Below are positions 10,349-20,463 of a stretch of DNA of 64,000 nucleotides, in pieces. This DNA comes from Hesseltinella vesiculosa (lineage: Eukaryota > Mucoromycota > Mucoromycetes > Mucorales > Cunninghamellaceae), in NCBI GenBank assembly GCA_002104935.1, contig MCGT01000022.1:310001-374000 (forward strand), given 5' to 3'. The notes under the pieces were generated by a model, which had not been told where the DNA came from, made no database searches, and saw only the letters and a program-made list of their open reading frames with translations. How positions within the stretch are numbered: the first letter of the stretch is position 1; every line of letters starts with the position of its first letter. Position numbers and translations under genes: made by a program.

Positions 10349-12526
10349 TTAAGATGAAGAGGCGATCGAGAGTAAATGAGTGTAGATCGAATGCAGTTGA
10401 TGGATCTGGTCGGATGGGTCGTTTGGATCCTCGGGTGATGCCAGATATCGCTTCAGCAGATCCAAGCCAGGCCCATTTTTCAGGTCCAGGGACTGGTCGA
10501 GGTAATGTCGCACTTGGTCGATCGCTGTTTTGGCTGGTGCGACTGGCATTGTCTCAACAAAGATCATGCCTTCCACTAGCACCATTGGCATGAATTCCAG
10601 AGGTGGGCTTTCCAATGCCATCATTTTCCAAAATTGCTCTGCTGCTGCTTGCGATTGACCATTCTGTGTCAAAGAGAGGGTCAGTTCATCTGTCTCAAGC
10701 ACTTGCCTCCCCTTTTTTACCTTGAAGTGGTCATGCATGGTATAAAAATCAAAATAGAATCGGGCAGTCGGGCCGTGACAGTCATTGAACAAGGATGGGT
10801 CCATCGGCGGTAAAACTCGACGAGTGCTATATTTGTAAAACAGGCTCTTGCACATGTCATCGATGGCGTCCTGGCTGTCTGAGCGTACATATAATGGCAG
10901 TGCCTCGTCATAGCGTTCCTGTTGCTCTAGCTTCATTGCCATTTTCTAAAGGGGGCAACAAAAAAAAATCAGTCGATTTGCCTAGATACTGTGTCGTTGT
11001 TTTTACCTCCAAAACATGCTGTCGCAAATCAAACAGTCCGTTCAGTGCGCAATGATCACTGAGGGCCACAGCAACGTCCGGGTCGTTGAGAGGTACTTGA
11101 TGGATCAGGGATGCGACTTGGGATTGGCCCGTTCGGCCACACGTGGTCAGGTAATGAAGCGCCTGTTGCCACAGCTGTTCAGGCGCCTTGTCACAGAGGT
11201 GTTTGGCGTAGACTGAATTGAAATACACGCGTGACTCCATGTCAGGCAATTGGCCGTGTCGGCCAAGGTATAGGTAGATCGGTGGGACGGATGTAGGCTG
11301 ATGGTGTTGGCGATCCATCATGTCGATCAGGTGAGCACACAGCCATGGATCGAGCGAGCCGGCACATATTTGCAAGGTGGTATACATGTCGCCCTGCAGC
11401 AGAGTGACAAGAGGGTCGGTATGGTTCATGGTTGGTGCCAGTACAGATTGAGCAAGCTGGCACACATCGTCTAGAGTGTGAGTCGGCGCGGACGGACTGT
11501 AATAAACCATGGCTACGATGGTATCCAAGTGGCTGGGCACGAATGGCAACAGGGAAGAGTAGGTGCCTTGGAAGATGGATAAGAGCCCAAGGGCTTGGCC
11601 ATTATTGGCTTGGACTTGTAGATGGCTCATAGCGGAGTGGATGGCCGTGGTCCAGCTCGGCTGGTGGTGAGACTCGATCACCAAAGCGATGTGACGGAGC
11701 CCAGCGCTGGTATAATCGAGCGCTTGCTTTTGATAGGTAGCCTTCAGCAATGCGCCAAGAGCATCCAACTTTCCTCGAAGTGCCAGCCTATTAACCTATG
11801 GGATGAGCCATATGGACAAGAAATATGATCTTTATCGTACCTGTAGGCGAGTGGCCAAAAGGAAGGGTGGTGAAGAGGGGCGGAGGCATTGAACACGCCT
11901 TGGGTATCATATTCGAGCAGCGTGCCTATGTATAAACATAAAACAAGAGTGAGTAAAATCCGTATAGAGAAATGGCGCTTGCAAATGAACCACCTACGCT
12001 TGTCAATGGTGTTGATCCAGGTCATGAGCTGCTCGCCATAGCTCTTGGAATTTGGATGGGACACTAATTCGTAAAGCGACCAAATGGCGTGCATCTTTTC
12101 AAAGAGCACTCGCTCCGTCTGGGCTACTGGGTCAAAGTCCTATGAAGAAAGACAAAAGAGAGCAAAGAGGAGCGCGTGAGAGATGTATGCACAGCTGCCA
12201 TGGTCTTTACGTGTTTGATGTCGTCCAAGAAGTTCTGCAGCAGAACACTGTAGGCTCGGATGAATTGGTGCAAGGATGAGCTTGGCTTGAGTACAATGGG
12301 CACGCTAAAAAAAAAAGTAGAAGATATTGACAGCTGCTTATGAAGATGGTCATTTTACCTTGGGTCTTGGAAACTTGGCAGCTGTCCATGCAAGACACGA
12401 AACACCAGGGCAGTGTCTTGGTAAAACTAATGTATCGACAAGTTCAGGTTATCGTTTCCTCGTATTCGCTTGGCTGTTTACCTTGACTCGCTTTGGATGA
12501 ATGGATAATTGTTGATCTGGAACCAT
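10349..12526 (-). CDS. NUP85: Nucleoporin Nup85 (Y-complex / Nup84 subcomplex)
   Basis: Structural alpha-solenoid of the nuclear pore outer ring, partner of Seh1 and Nup145C/Nup96. Exons: 12526-12482, 12426-12359, 12304-12211, 12139-11998, 11925-11841, 11787-11007, 10945-10721, 10663-10349; 584 residues. The protein is almost wholly helical without repeats of known motif. The recognisable part is the C-terminal half: the NDPDVAVALSDHC block, a helix pair ending in ALPLYVRSDSQDAIDDMCK, then FYFDFYTMHDHF and AAEQFWKMMALE. These match in order the human Nup85 segments around its SALSWSIRAKDAAF and [21 protein letters not shown] regions. The length is slightly below animal Nup85 (656). The choice of acceptor at 11788 rather than 11796 is set by frame. 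It diverges from the ribosomal protein L2 gene. Confidence 0.8.
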
Positions 12527-12692
12527 GGATCGCAAAGGGATGTCGAAAAAAAAACCAAAAAAAGAGCACCATGGGGAGCCCTTTTTTTGTGAGCGGGGAA
12601 AAAAAAGTGTGACGGTTCAAAAAGCAGCCAGCTTTTTTTGCTATTTTTTTTTTTTTTTTTTTTCATTTTCACTTTTTACCCCCTTGTTGATC
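12527..12692. promoter_or_regulatory. 166-bp bidirectional promoter NUP85 / mitochondrial L2
   Basis: The two start codons (12526 on minus, 12693 on plus) are separated by only 166 bp. The gap includes a run of 20 T at 12644-12663 close to the L2 start. Both promoters must fit in or overlap this gap. Confidence 0.6.
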
Positions 12693-13802
12693 ATGTTTCG
12701 ATTGGGAGCTCATCGGTTGCTTCAAGCAGCCTCGTTACGCACACCACAAATAGCTTTCCGACCTTCGTTGATCCACAAAGCCACCGCCACCGTACAGCGT
12801 TCATGGACTCCCTGCCGCTTGCTGACGACCACAACCGAAGAAAGCTCGGCCACGACCTCTTCCTACGTCAGCGGGTTCAGCACACAAGGCAATGTGGCAG
12901 GCCATTCTCAGTCGATGGCGACGCCTTCGTCTCAATTCAAAACCAAGAAACCTACCACACCCGGTAAACGTTGGCTCAAGCGAGTGCCTCGTGATCACTT
13001 GTACAAAGGCAAAGCTGTGCGAGCCCTGACTGTCGCTAAACGCAGCACGGGCGGCCGCAACAACACCGGTCGCATCACTATCCGTCATCGTGGTGGTGGT
13101 CATAAACGCCGAGTCCGTATCCTGGACTGGCACCGTCAAGAATCCGGTACGCACCATGTTGTCCGCCTGGAACATGACCCTGGCCGCACAGCCTGGATCG
13201 CTCTGTTGCGCCAGGACCAAAGCAACAAACTGTCGTACATTGTGGCTCCTCATGGCCTCAAGCCTGGCGACAAGGTCACCAGCTATATGCAGGAGGCTGC
13301 CCAAGAAACCAATGAAGAAGACAATGGCATTACTCGTACCTTTGCCATCGACATTGGCAACTGCATGCCTCTCAAGAAGATCCCCGTTGGTACGATTATT
13401 CACAACATTGGGCTGAAGCGCAACGGTCCTGGTATCATGGCTCGCTCTGCTGGTGCTTATGCTCAATTGATCCAAACCGGTGCTGAAGGTTATGCGCAAG
13501 TGCGTCTGTCCAGTGGTGAAGTGCGTTTGGTACCTGTGGACGTCTGTGCCACCATCGGCTCTGTCAGCAACCCTGACCATCACCACGAAATGCTCGGCAA
13601 GGCTGGTCGTTCTCGCTGGTTAGGTTTCCGCCCTACTGTCCGTGGTATGGCCATGAACGCTGTGGACCATCCTCACGGTGGTGGTCGTGGTAAATCCAAG
13701 GGTAACAAGGATCCTCGATCTCCTTGGGGTGTCCTGGCCAAGGGTGGCAAGACCCGAAAGCATCCCAACCAATTCGTTGTCAAGCCAAGACCCCGACGAT
13801 AG
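12693..13802 (+). CDS. RML2: Mitochondrial large-subunit ribosomal protein uL2m
   Basis: Component of the mitoribosomal large subunit next to the peptidyl transferase centre. One exon, 369 residues. An upstream in-frame ATG at 12525 would add an unlikely low-complexity extension across the T-tract, so the ATG at 12693 is preferred. Residues 1-~75 are Arg/Ser/Thr/Ala-rich, as in a mitochondrial targeting sequence. The body shows bacterial L2 signatures: GRNNTGRITIRHRGGGHKRR, GTIIHNIG, and the C-terminal GMAMNAVDHPHGGGRGKSKG with the functionally important histidine. Bacterial-type sequence plus leader argues for the mitochondrial rather than the cytosolic (uL2) protein. It is intronless among intron-rich neighbours. 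Confidence 0.96.
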   Translation: MFRLGAHRLLQAASLRTPQIAFRPSLIHKATATVQRSWTPCRLLTTTTEESSATTSSYVSGFSTQGNVAGHSQSMATPSSQFKTKKPTTPGKRWLKRVPRDHLYKGKAVRALTVAKRSTGGRNNTGRITIRHRGGGHKRRVRILDWHRQESGTHHVVRLEHDPGRTAWIALLRQDQSNKLSYIVAPHGLKPGDKVTSYMQEAAQETNEEDNGITRTFAIDIGNCMPLKKIPVGTIIHNIGLKRNGPGIMARSAGAYAQLIQTGAEGYAQVRLSSGEVRLVPVDVCATIGSVSNPDHHHEMLGKAGRSRWLGFRPTVRGMAMNAVDHPHGGGRGKSKGNKDPRSPWGVLAKGGKTRKHPNQFVVKPRPRR

Positions 13803-14167
13803 ACAACCACCTCTTTTTTTCTTTTTTACTTTGTTTCCTTCGTATGCCGCAACTTGTATAGATCCAATTAAAAATTGCATTTCCACTTTCTTTTTCAAAG
13901 GATGGTTTGGGCGTATCCTTTTCTTGAAATTTGGTGGTGTTGGCGACAGAAAGACAGTGCGGCTTAAGCTTGATTTTGCAGATGTAGAAAAGTGCTGTGC
14001 AGGGTAACCCATTTTTTTTTTTACGAAGCGAAGAGGGTTGCCACAATTCAAAAAAAGCACAATGTTTTATTTTTCAAAAAGGTGATGCGCCAAATAAAAA
14101 AGCATGGAGATGAAGGCAAGAGAGGAACGGGAGGTATCAAAAAAAAAAAAAAAAAAAAAGGAAACCG
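13803..14167. other. Convergent spacer between L2 and glycosyltransferase
   Basis: 3' flanks of the two genes, with an A-run of about 20 nt near 14141-14159. No gene is seen. Confidence 0.6.
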
Positions 14168-15373
14168 TTACCAACCGGTGACGCTGATGTGGCGGGCTTC
14201 GAGGAATCGGAAGAGCGAGCCAGGCTTCTTTTTCCATTGGTTGTGCCAGTGGTAAGCAAAGGTTTGGAGGAGGCGGTCTTGATCAAAATCTGCTTCAATA
14301 AAGGCATTGGGCATGGAGTTGGTGGGGTGGCAGACCATGGAGTCGGTGAAGCACCAGGGTAGGACGGACCAAGGACGGATGCCATGGTGCAGAAGGCGAC
14401 GGTAGACACGGTAATACATGTAACCGCCCCAGTCGATGGTGTTGGGCCGAGGCAAGGGACCATTGGCAAGCTCCGTCAGCATTTCACACAGGTAGGGTGA
14501 ATGTTGGTGGAAGCGCATGAAGGCCCCGTTGAAAGGAAAGCCGTCGGGCAAGAAGCAGTCCCACTGCGAAAGCCATTCACGCTCAAGCAATGGGCCCATG
14601 TCACGAATGAAAAGCGAGTCCATATCGAACCACATGCCGCCGTGCTGGTAGAGCACCAGCAATCGGATCAGGTCGCCATCCAGGTAGCCGCTGGCGTCCT
14701 TGTAGTCGAGATGGGGCGAGTTTTCCATGGGCGTGCCTCGGGACAGGTCCTTGGGATCGTAGAGTTTGGTCTGAAGCTTGTTGCCGACATACTTTTGAAT
14801 GTCTCGGATGGTCTTGTCTTTGGAGAGATCGCCATTGGACCAGAGGTAGACAACAGAGTGATTGGTGTTTTGGGTGGCAAAGAAGGACCGCAGGGTAGCG
14901 AGCTGCTTGGGGCCGACCGGAGCGAGGTCAGCACGCCAGTAGGCATGGTATATCATAGGGGAGGAGTCGGTGTAGGGAAGATGGTCTTGATCACTAGGCT
15001 GGACGGTGGAGGCAAAGTCGTAGCAGTCAAAGTCATCCAAGAGACCGATGCCGGGGGTGATGTCGTGTACGTATTGCTGGGGTAGCTGGTCATGGCTGTA
15101 GTTTTGGAAGCATCCGCTCAAAGGTTCAAAGTAAGCTTCATCGGCATGGGAGATCCAGTTGCGCAGATAGATACGGACATTGAGTTGGAGGTCGCAAATG
15201 ATGAAGAAGAAGATAACAGCAAGCGTGATGGCAAAGACGCCCCATTTGACGACGGTGGTGGTTCGCCATCGCTTGGGCCGAATGTATTGTGCATTGGCTG
15301 GATTAGAGACCCGAGTATACGAATACGGTAGCTTTGTAATAGACCGATAGATATCTGACAAGTATGCTAACAT
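14168..15373 (-). CDS. Type II membrane glycosyltransferase with DXD sugar-binding motif
   Basis: Single exon, 401 residues. A short cytosolic N-terminus is followed by one membrane anchor at about residues 43-64 (VVKWGVFAITLAVIFFFII) and a lumenal catalytic domain, the layout of Golgi transferases. The block LLVLYQHGGMWFDMDSLFIRDM contains the GG...D-x-D metal/nucleotide-sugar motif of the DXD sugar-binding superfamily (GT32, A4GALT and Och1-like). A conserved GYMYYRVYRR region and a Trp-rich end follow. The substrate cannot be read from sequence. The family is used in fungi for mannosylation or glycolipid synthesis, so a role in wall glycoprotein or glycolipid elongation is inference. The gene is divergent from 15623 with a 249-bp gap. 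Confidence 0.85.
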   Translation of the reverse strand: MLAYLSDIYRSITKLPYSYTRVSNPANAQYIRPKRWRTTTVVKWGVFAITLAVIFFFIICDLQLNVRIYLRNWISHADEAYFEPLSGCFQNYSHDQLPQQYVHDITPGIGLLDDFDCYDFASTVQPSDQDHLPYTDSSPMIYHAYWRADLAPVGPKQLATLRSFFATQNTNHSVVYLWSNGDLSKDKTIRDIQKYVGNKLQTKLYDPKDLSRGTPMENSPHLDYKDASGYLDGDLIRLLVLYQHGGMWFDMDSLFIRDMGPLLEREWLSQWDCFLPDGFPFNGAFMRFHQHSPYLCEMLTELANGPLPRPNTIDWGGYMYYRVYRRLLHHGIRPWSVLPWCFTDSMVCHPTNSMPNAFIEADFDQDRLLQTFAYHWHNQWKKKPGSLFRFLEARHISVTGW

Positions 15374-15622
15374 GGGTGTAGAAAAAAAAAAAAAAGAGAA
15401 GAGAAAAAAAAAGCCAAGACCTGCAAAAACCTTGCTTGTTTTGCTTGGTGTTGATGTTTTTATTGTGATTGGCCGAGACTTTTTTGATCCAGTTTTTCTG
15501 CTTGAACAAGGTTACACCGCTTTTTTGATTTTCCTTCACTCCTTGTTTTTTTTCTTCTTTCTTCTTTTTCTTCTTATTTTCTTGTCAATAGCCTTGTCCT
15601 TCGTTTTCTCTGTTGATATGCA

Positions 15623-16066
15623 ATGCCTGTAAATACACTCTTTTTTGAATCTGGCATTATGAAACTGTCGGCCTACGACCCAGTTGAAAATCGGTACGAA
15701 ACCAAGGTGCTTGAGCTTCCTCCGATGCGGTTCGATCCATTGGATTTGTGTCTGGAAGAAGTACGATCGTCTAAAGCTTCAATGTGCTCAGCTCCTTCTC
15801 CCACTCCCAGCTCACGGTTTACAGAGTACTTTGAATTGGAACCACCCACCTCCAAACGAAAACTGCCTCGGCGATCGTCGTCACAGCCCGACATGACTCG
15901 AAAAAAAAGCAAGCGGCCTTATTTTTCATTGTTGTCACAGTGGTTTCCTTTGGATAAGGACGATGTCCATCAAGATCAATACAAGTTCCTTTCTCGATCA
16001 CACTCCAAACCAATCACGCCTGCCCATTATCGATGGACTCAATCTAGTATCGTACCGGTTCTCTGA
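15623..16066 (+). CDS. Uncharacterised 147-residue basic, Ser-rich protein
   Basis: I do not recognise the family. One exon, preceded by a long pyrimidine-rich leader like those of other genes here. A later in-frame ATG at 15659 is an alternative start. Residues 13-50 look ordered (MKLSAYDPVENRYETKVLEL). The rest is Ser/Pro-rich with two basic clusters (SKRKLPRRSSSQP and TRKKSKRPYF) that could serve as nuclear localisation or phosphorylation sites. Codon use looks like that of the neighbours. It may be a lineage-specific regulatory protein; no function is claimed. Confidence 0.55.
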   Translation: MPVNTLFFESGIMKLSAYDPVENRYETKVLELPPMRFDPLDLCLEEVRSSKASMCSAPSPTPSSRFTEYFELEPPTSKRKLPRRSSSQPDMTRKKSKRPYFSLLSQWFPLDKDDVHQDQYKFLSRSHSKPITPAHYRWTQSSIVPVL

Positions 16067-16532
16067 TAATCACCCTCTCCCCCGCTTGTCCCTTGCCCAC
16101 TCCTTTTTTTTTATCGTCCTATTGCTTTTTTCTCTCGTTGTTTTCTCAAATCATGTCTTTTTGAAAAAAAATGATACCCCCATCCCTTCGTTACAAAGGT
16201 AATAAATTTTATAATTTTAAATCCACGTTGAAATGACACTTTTGTGTTGCCTCAAAAATGAAAGGTCCCCGTGTGGTGTCGGTATGACCAAAAAAAGGGT
16301 GTGGTCACACACGTCCCACTTGATTCTCCAAGTGATTGGCGTGGAACACAAAGGAGCATGGACTGTCAAAAAAAAAACGACCTGGGGCACTTGAAAAGAG
16401 GGGGGGATGAGTGACCCAGACCAGCCTCACTCATTTTATTTGGAAAGAAGGGGGGGGGCGTTCAAAAAAAAATGGGTAACAAAAGGGGCGAGGGTGAAGA
16501 AAAACAAAAAAAAAAAAAGGGGGGGGGCAAAA
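16067..16532. other. Convergent spacer, purine-rich
   Basis: A/G-rich on plus, with several poly(A) and poly(G) runs (for example near 16450 and 16520). AATAAA-like sequence lies at about 16200. No gene is seen. Confidence 0.6.
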
Positions 16533-17685
16533 CTAAGTTTGGCATTCAGAACACAAAGGCGACGGTTTCCTGGCTTGACCAAGGACAAAAGGATCCTTGC
16601 GTCTTGGTAAAAAGCCTCTTGGTTTCAAAGGAGAAAAGAGTTTACGAGATCGCATCATGTTCAATTCGGCAGCAATCATACGTAAATGGTCAGAGTTGGC
16701 ACGGGTATCTCTAGTGTAGGTATTGGTGGTGGGGTCGAAACGAGGTTGGGTGGTGGCTTCGGATCTTCGTTTTCGGGTAGATCGTTTGCGCCGAGGGGGA
16801 GGCGGCATGGGAATGAAGCCTTTGTCCTTGGGGGCATAGACAGGTTTCCTCCTCAGGCTGGGTGGGGCAGTCAGATCGGGTGTTTGTAAAGAGGACGAAT
16901 TGGGAGGTGAGAGTTGGTGGCGAGGTGATACAAAGCCAGTGGAAGGGGAGGTGGACAAGGCACGCAATTTGGAGATAGTGTCCATCCATTTTGAGCGACT
17001 CTCTTGATCAGGTGGTGAAGCTGACAGGGCATAGGATGTGGTGGTGCTGATGATGGGGGTGGGTGATTTACTAAACGAGGGAATGGACCGACGGCCAGTC
17101 AATCGTTGTGTTGGCTTGGCATCGTCATTGTCGTTGTTGGGTGGGGAATAGTCGCTCTCATCGTCAAAGTCATCCTCTTCTTCGTCGTCGTCCTCCTCCT
17201 CGTCGTCGTCTTCCAGTGCAAACGTTTCAGGGGCGTCAAACACTGGAGGTTTTTCCAACGGGTGTTGGATCGGAGCGGCACTGAGAGACGGCGGAGGCAT
17301 GTGCAAAGGCAAGATACCAGTGAGAAAGTCAAACGATAAAAAATTATCCAGCGGTGGATGTTCCTAAACAAGGGGCGTTCCCCAAATAAAAAAAGTCAGT
17401 GTCATCTTGTGTGCATCCGTTTTGATGCTTTACTAATTCTTCTTCATCCGGCAGACTTTCTTTACTGTCGACGGCTACCCAATTTTCAACATGAGACATT
17501 CGACGAAGAGGTCGGCGACGGGGCCGTTTCTTTTTCTTGCGTTTCTTCATCATTGGAGGAATGGCTCCATAGGGCTGAGGGGCTTGGGCGGCAAGCTGCT
17601 TGACCATTTCTCGATAGGAAGATGACTGGCCATTCACAGCTGGAATAGGCACCGGATCGGATCGTGATATCGTCGTTGTTGACAT
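16533..17685 (-). CDS. Uncharacterised 360-residue disordered protein with acidic and basic tracts
   Basis: Not assigned to a family. Exons: 17685-17434 and 17363-16533, joined in phase through a canonical 70-bp GT-AG intron. This model removes the premature stop of the first open frame and adds the block EHPPLDNFLSFDFLTG. Order: a short N-terminal helix (YREMVKQLAAQA); a very basic stretch (MMKKRKKKKRPRRRPLRR), probably nuclear; a ~25-residue Asp/Glu tract; a long Ser/Pro/Thr-rich region with TP/SP sites; a second basic patch (PPPPRRKRSTRKRRS). It ends with a segment that looks ordered (LRMIAAELNMMRSRKLFSPL, then KPRGFLPRRKDPFVLGQ). The ordered tail is the best handle for homology. Nuclear function is inferred only from composition. 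Confidence 0.6.
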
Positions 17686-18048
17686 TGCTTAAATAAATGG
17701 TGTTCAATAAATGACGAGAACAAAGAATAGTTTGGGTATTTTTTTTTCTTCTTTTTTTTTGAATAAAGCTACAATGACATAAGGTTAAAATAAAAGAGAA
17801 GGGGAATAATATGATACAAAAGGAATGGATGAAGAAAATGAGAAACAGAGAAGAAAGCGGGAAAAAAAACTTCCCTTTTTTCGTTCAAAAAAGCAGTGAA
17901 ACCAAGCTCAAAGAACTGACCTCGATTGGCAACCAATCACAGGGTGGCAATAGACAATAACAAAAAAAAAAAAAACTCCCTTTTTCGATGTAACAATGAG
18001 GCACAAGGTGAATTTATTTCCAATCTTGTGCCAAAATTTCCTTTTGCT
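17686..18048. other. Spacer: promoter of 17685 gene and 3' flank of BEM46-type gene
   Basis: A-rich on plus. No gene is seen. Confidence 0.55.
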
Positions 18049-19234
18049 CTACCAGGTGCTGTCCATTTCATCTTGAACGTGATCCCTAATGAATTCTTCA
18101 ATGGTCTCAAAGTAGTCACTCTGAGAAAAGAAGGTGAGTCAACCATCCTTCGGGTTCCTTCCTCCTTACCTGTAGGCATGCATCATTATGAGTGCCTTGG
18201 CCAAACACCTTCCACACTTTCATCGTGGACGCCACCTCGTACAGTTTGGCCATGTGACTCGGTGGCACCAATTCATCCTGTAAACTTGAGAGGAATAAAA
18301 TCGGCACTCGGTGGATTGTTGACACACTCTTGTACGTCCGCCATTTCTGATTGCATAAATACACCAAATGTCGCAATGCTGGAAACACATGAGGAATAAG
18401 CAGTGGCTGCACATCAAAAAAAAAGTGAGAACGCCACTTTCAATGCCTGTTTTTTTTTTTTTTTTTTGGTCCTTACCACGCTGAGAAAGGTGTTTTCCAG
18501 AACCAACCCATCAAAATCGTCTTCGTTCTTGGATACAATATAGGCAGCCACCGCACCCCCAAGAGACTGGCCATGGGCTATGAGTTGTGTATATCGTAAA
18601 ATAGGATGATCCTTGATGTAATCCACCACCGTCTGCGCATCGATTTGCAACCCCTTTTCATTGGCCTTGCCCTCGCTGAGACCGTAACCGCGATAGGATA
18701 ATGTCACCACGTTGCAGCCTAACTTTTGGTATAAAACTTGGGCAATGGCCAGTCGATGACCCTAACTCAAAAGCGTCAGTTGCTATTCTTTTTGTTTACT
18801 GTCTTTTCTTACCATGTTACCAGCATTCGCCTAACCAGAGGAGTAACAATAGAACAAGTGAGCTCATGCCATGTCATCGTTCTCTACACAAAGCTTACGT
18901 GAAAACTGAGGATCGTAGGTGCCCTTAGAGCCTCGGCTTCGTTGGGTTGAATCAGCACGTAACACCTCAGCTTGATGCCGTCCTTGGTGATCAACACCTC
19001 TTCGTTGTCGGGTAATCCATATTCAGATGGCCGAGTGACCTAAAAACCAAATAAAATGAGCCACCTAGAATACGTCTGTACCTGACTGGCCATTACCTTT
19101 GTCCTTGACCCCTTTGGAAAGCTCGAAGCATAGAGGATGTCGCATTGGTAAATATACAGGAGAAGCGACACCGCTATGGTTGTGACAATTAAAAAATAGA
19201 GAATATATAAGAGAAAGGCCAGTATCATCGCCAT
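18049..19234 (-). CDS. BEM46: Alpha/beta hydrolase of the BEM46/ABHD13 family
   Basis: Membrane-anchored serine hydrolase; in fungi BEM46 is linked to the ER/plasma membrane and polarity, with unknown substrate. Exons: 19234-19097, 19039-18899, 18830-18813, 18761-18477, 18406-18170, 18120-18049; 296 residues. Residues ~3-27 form an N-terminal anchor. Next come FPKGSRTKV and EYGLPDNEEV, family landmarks that fixed the first donor at 19096. SFHANAGNMGHR is the oxyanion region, of which ANAGNM is encoded by an 18-nt exon. The nucleophile is in GQSLGG, the acid in LQDELVPP and the base in QGTHND. All five introns are phase 0. The oxyanion loop has Ala where most homologues have Gly (HGNAGN). Confidence 0.92.
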
Positions 19235-19370
19235 GAGCCAGTTGAATTAAACAATAAAATATACAAAAAGACAAGGAAGAATCAGAATCGCATGGAGTAG
19301 AAAAGGCACAGGGGAAAACAAAGGAAAAAAAAAAAAAGAGAGAACCCCACCCATCTTATTGAAGCTCCGC

Positions 19371-19459
19371 TTTACCAAAAAAATGCTTTGGGGTCAATGC
19401 CAATGCTCCGCTGCAGATTCGCTTGCAAGCACTCCTGTTCCTCACCCGTTTGTTGTGAC
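19371..19459 (-). pseudogene. Orphan terminal exon-like fragment
   Basis: On the minus strand a canonical acceptor (TCCTTTGCAG) is followed by 29 clean codons and a stop (reading LSQQTGEEQECLQANLQRSI, then GIDPKAFFW). Composition is that of a real protein end (Gln/Glu-rich helix). I find no convincing upstream exon within the next kilobase, where sequence is interrupted by a 23-nt T run on the coding strand and by the zinc-ribbon remnant on the other strand. It may be the relic of a gene cut by an insertion or decayed; it could also be chance. Confidence 0.3.
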
Positions 19460-19691
19460 AGCTGCAAAGGACAGTGATGTTATTCTTGGGCGATGCATTT
19501 TAAATGGCTGGTCCAAAGTGACACAGTAAATTCACCAGATAAAAAAAAAAGGGTGTGTGTGGGGAGTCTCGAAAATGGGGCAGGCATGCGATGGGGATTG
19601 GTAGCACGATCGCATTACAATAAAAAATCGATGATGGTCCGTGAGCAAAAAAAAAAAAAAAAAAAAAGAGCCATTCACACTTTTGCTTTAG

Positions 19692-20463
19692 GAACAAAGC
19701 GACAAATCTGCCTCGAAAAAACCTGCCAAGTCCATGGACAAGCAGCCGCCACCACCCACCGTGCTCTCGCCAACAACAAGGACGGAGGAGGATCCTTGCG
19801 AGACCGAAATTGGCACCGTTGACCTTGAGCATACCGTTGTCACACAGATTATGGGATAGTATCTTTTGCGACCACGGTCACCCATTCTGCGCAACAATTG
19901 TCTACCATCATGAAAGGTGAATTTGTCAAGTTACCAAAGGCCACAACGACAGCAGCCAAAGATCTGCACTGGAACTGGCACGTTTCACTTCATGAAAAAA
20001 CTTCAAAGACGGAAAAAGGTAAGAAAAAAAATTGCCAGGCTGTGTGGGTCAAAGTGTCTTGAGCGTACAACTGATGACTTTTATACGTCCAGGCCGCCAA
20101 AATCAGTGAATCTGAAGCCTTACTTGCAAAGAATGCCATGACCTTTTGTACAACCCACGACGACCTGTTGGCGCGGTACGCCAAAAGGCAAGAAGCAAGT
20201 GGCGCCGGCGCCTTGCTCAGAGACATGGTGTGTCGCTAATTGTCAATGAGCATCGTACTGCAATGACATGTCCATTTTGTGGCTCGCGCATCATGCATCC
20301 AAAAAAGAAAGGTGGCCGCCTCAACCTGGGCACATCAGCGTGCATCAATGGTTCTTGCCCTTCGGTGAAGATCTCTATGAACACGTTTGGAAGAGATTCC
20401 CTGGCATCAACATGCATAGCCTTGCGAGGCTTTGGGCAGCTGGTTGGTCATCCAACGCTTTGA
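19692..20463 (+). pseudogene. Decayed transposon ORF with C-terminal zinc ribbon (TnpB/Fanzor-like)
   Basis: Four protein-like segments in the same orientation but different frames: 19692-19859 (ends in TAG), 19865-20062, 20093-20239, and 20146-20463. The last contains VNEHRTAMTCPFCGSRI, then C-INGS-CP, then NTFGRDSLAST before its stop. The order CxxC ... CxxxxC ... RD.LAS is that of the OrfB zinc ribbon followed by the last RuvC acidic residue in TnpB/Fanzor-type nucleases and related Mucoromycota transposon ORFs. The first segment ends in GTVDLEHTVVTQ, which could be the RuvC-I aspartate strand. Frames shift (0, 2, 2, 1) and stops intervene, so it is inactive. It could instead be another class of transposase sharing the ribbon. 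No terminal repeats or target duplication were found. Confidence 0.5.

Noticed and set aside
12801..13586. 261-codon minus-strand open frame opposite RML2
   Set aside because: Mirror of a GC-biased single-exon gene. No family features, while the plus strand is unmistakable ribosomal protein L2.
14501..15085. 194-codon plus-strand open frame opposite the glycosyltransferase
   Set aside because: Antisense shadow of the DXD transferase coding sequence.
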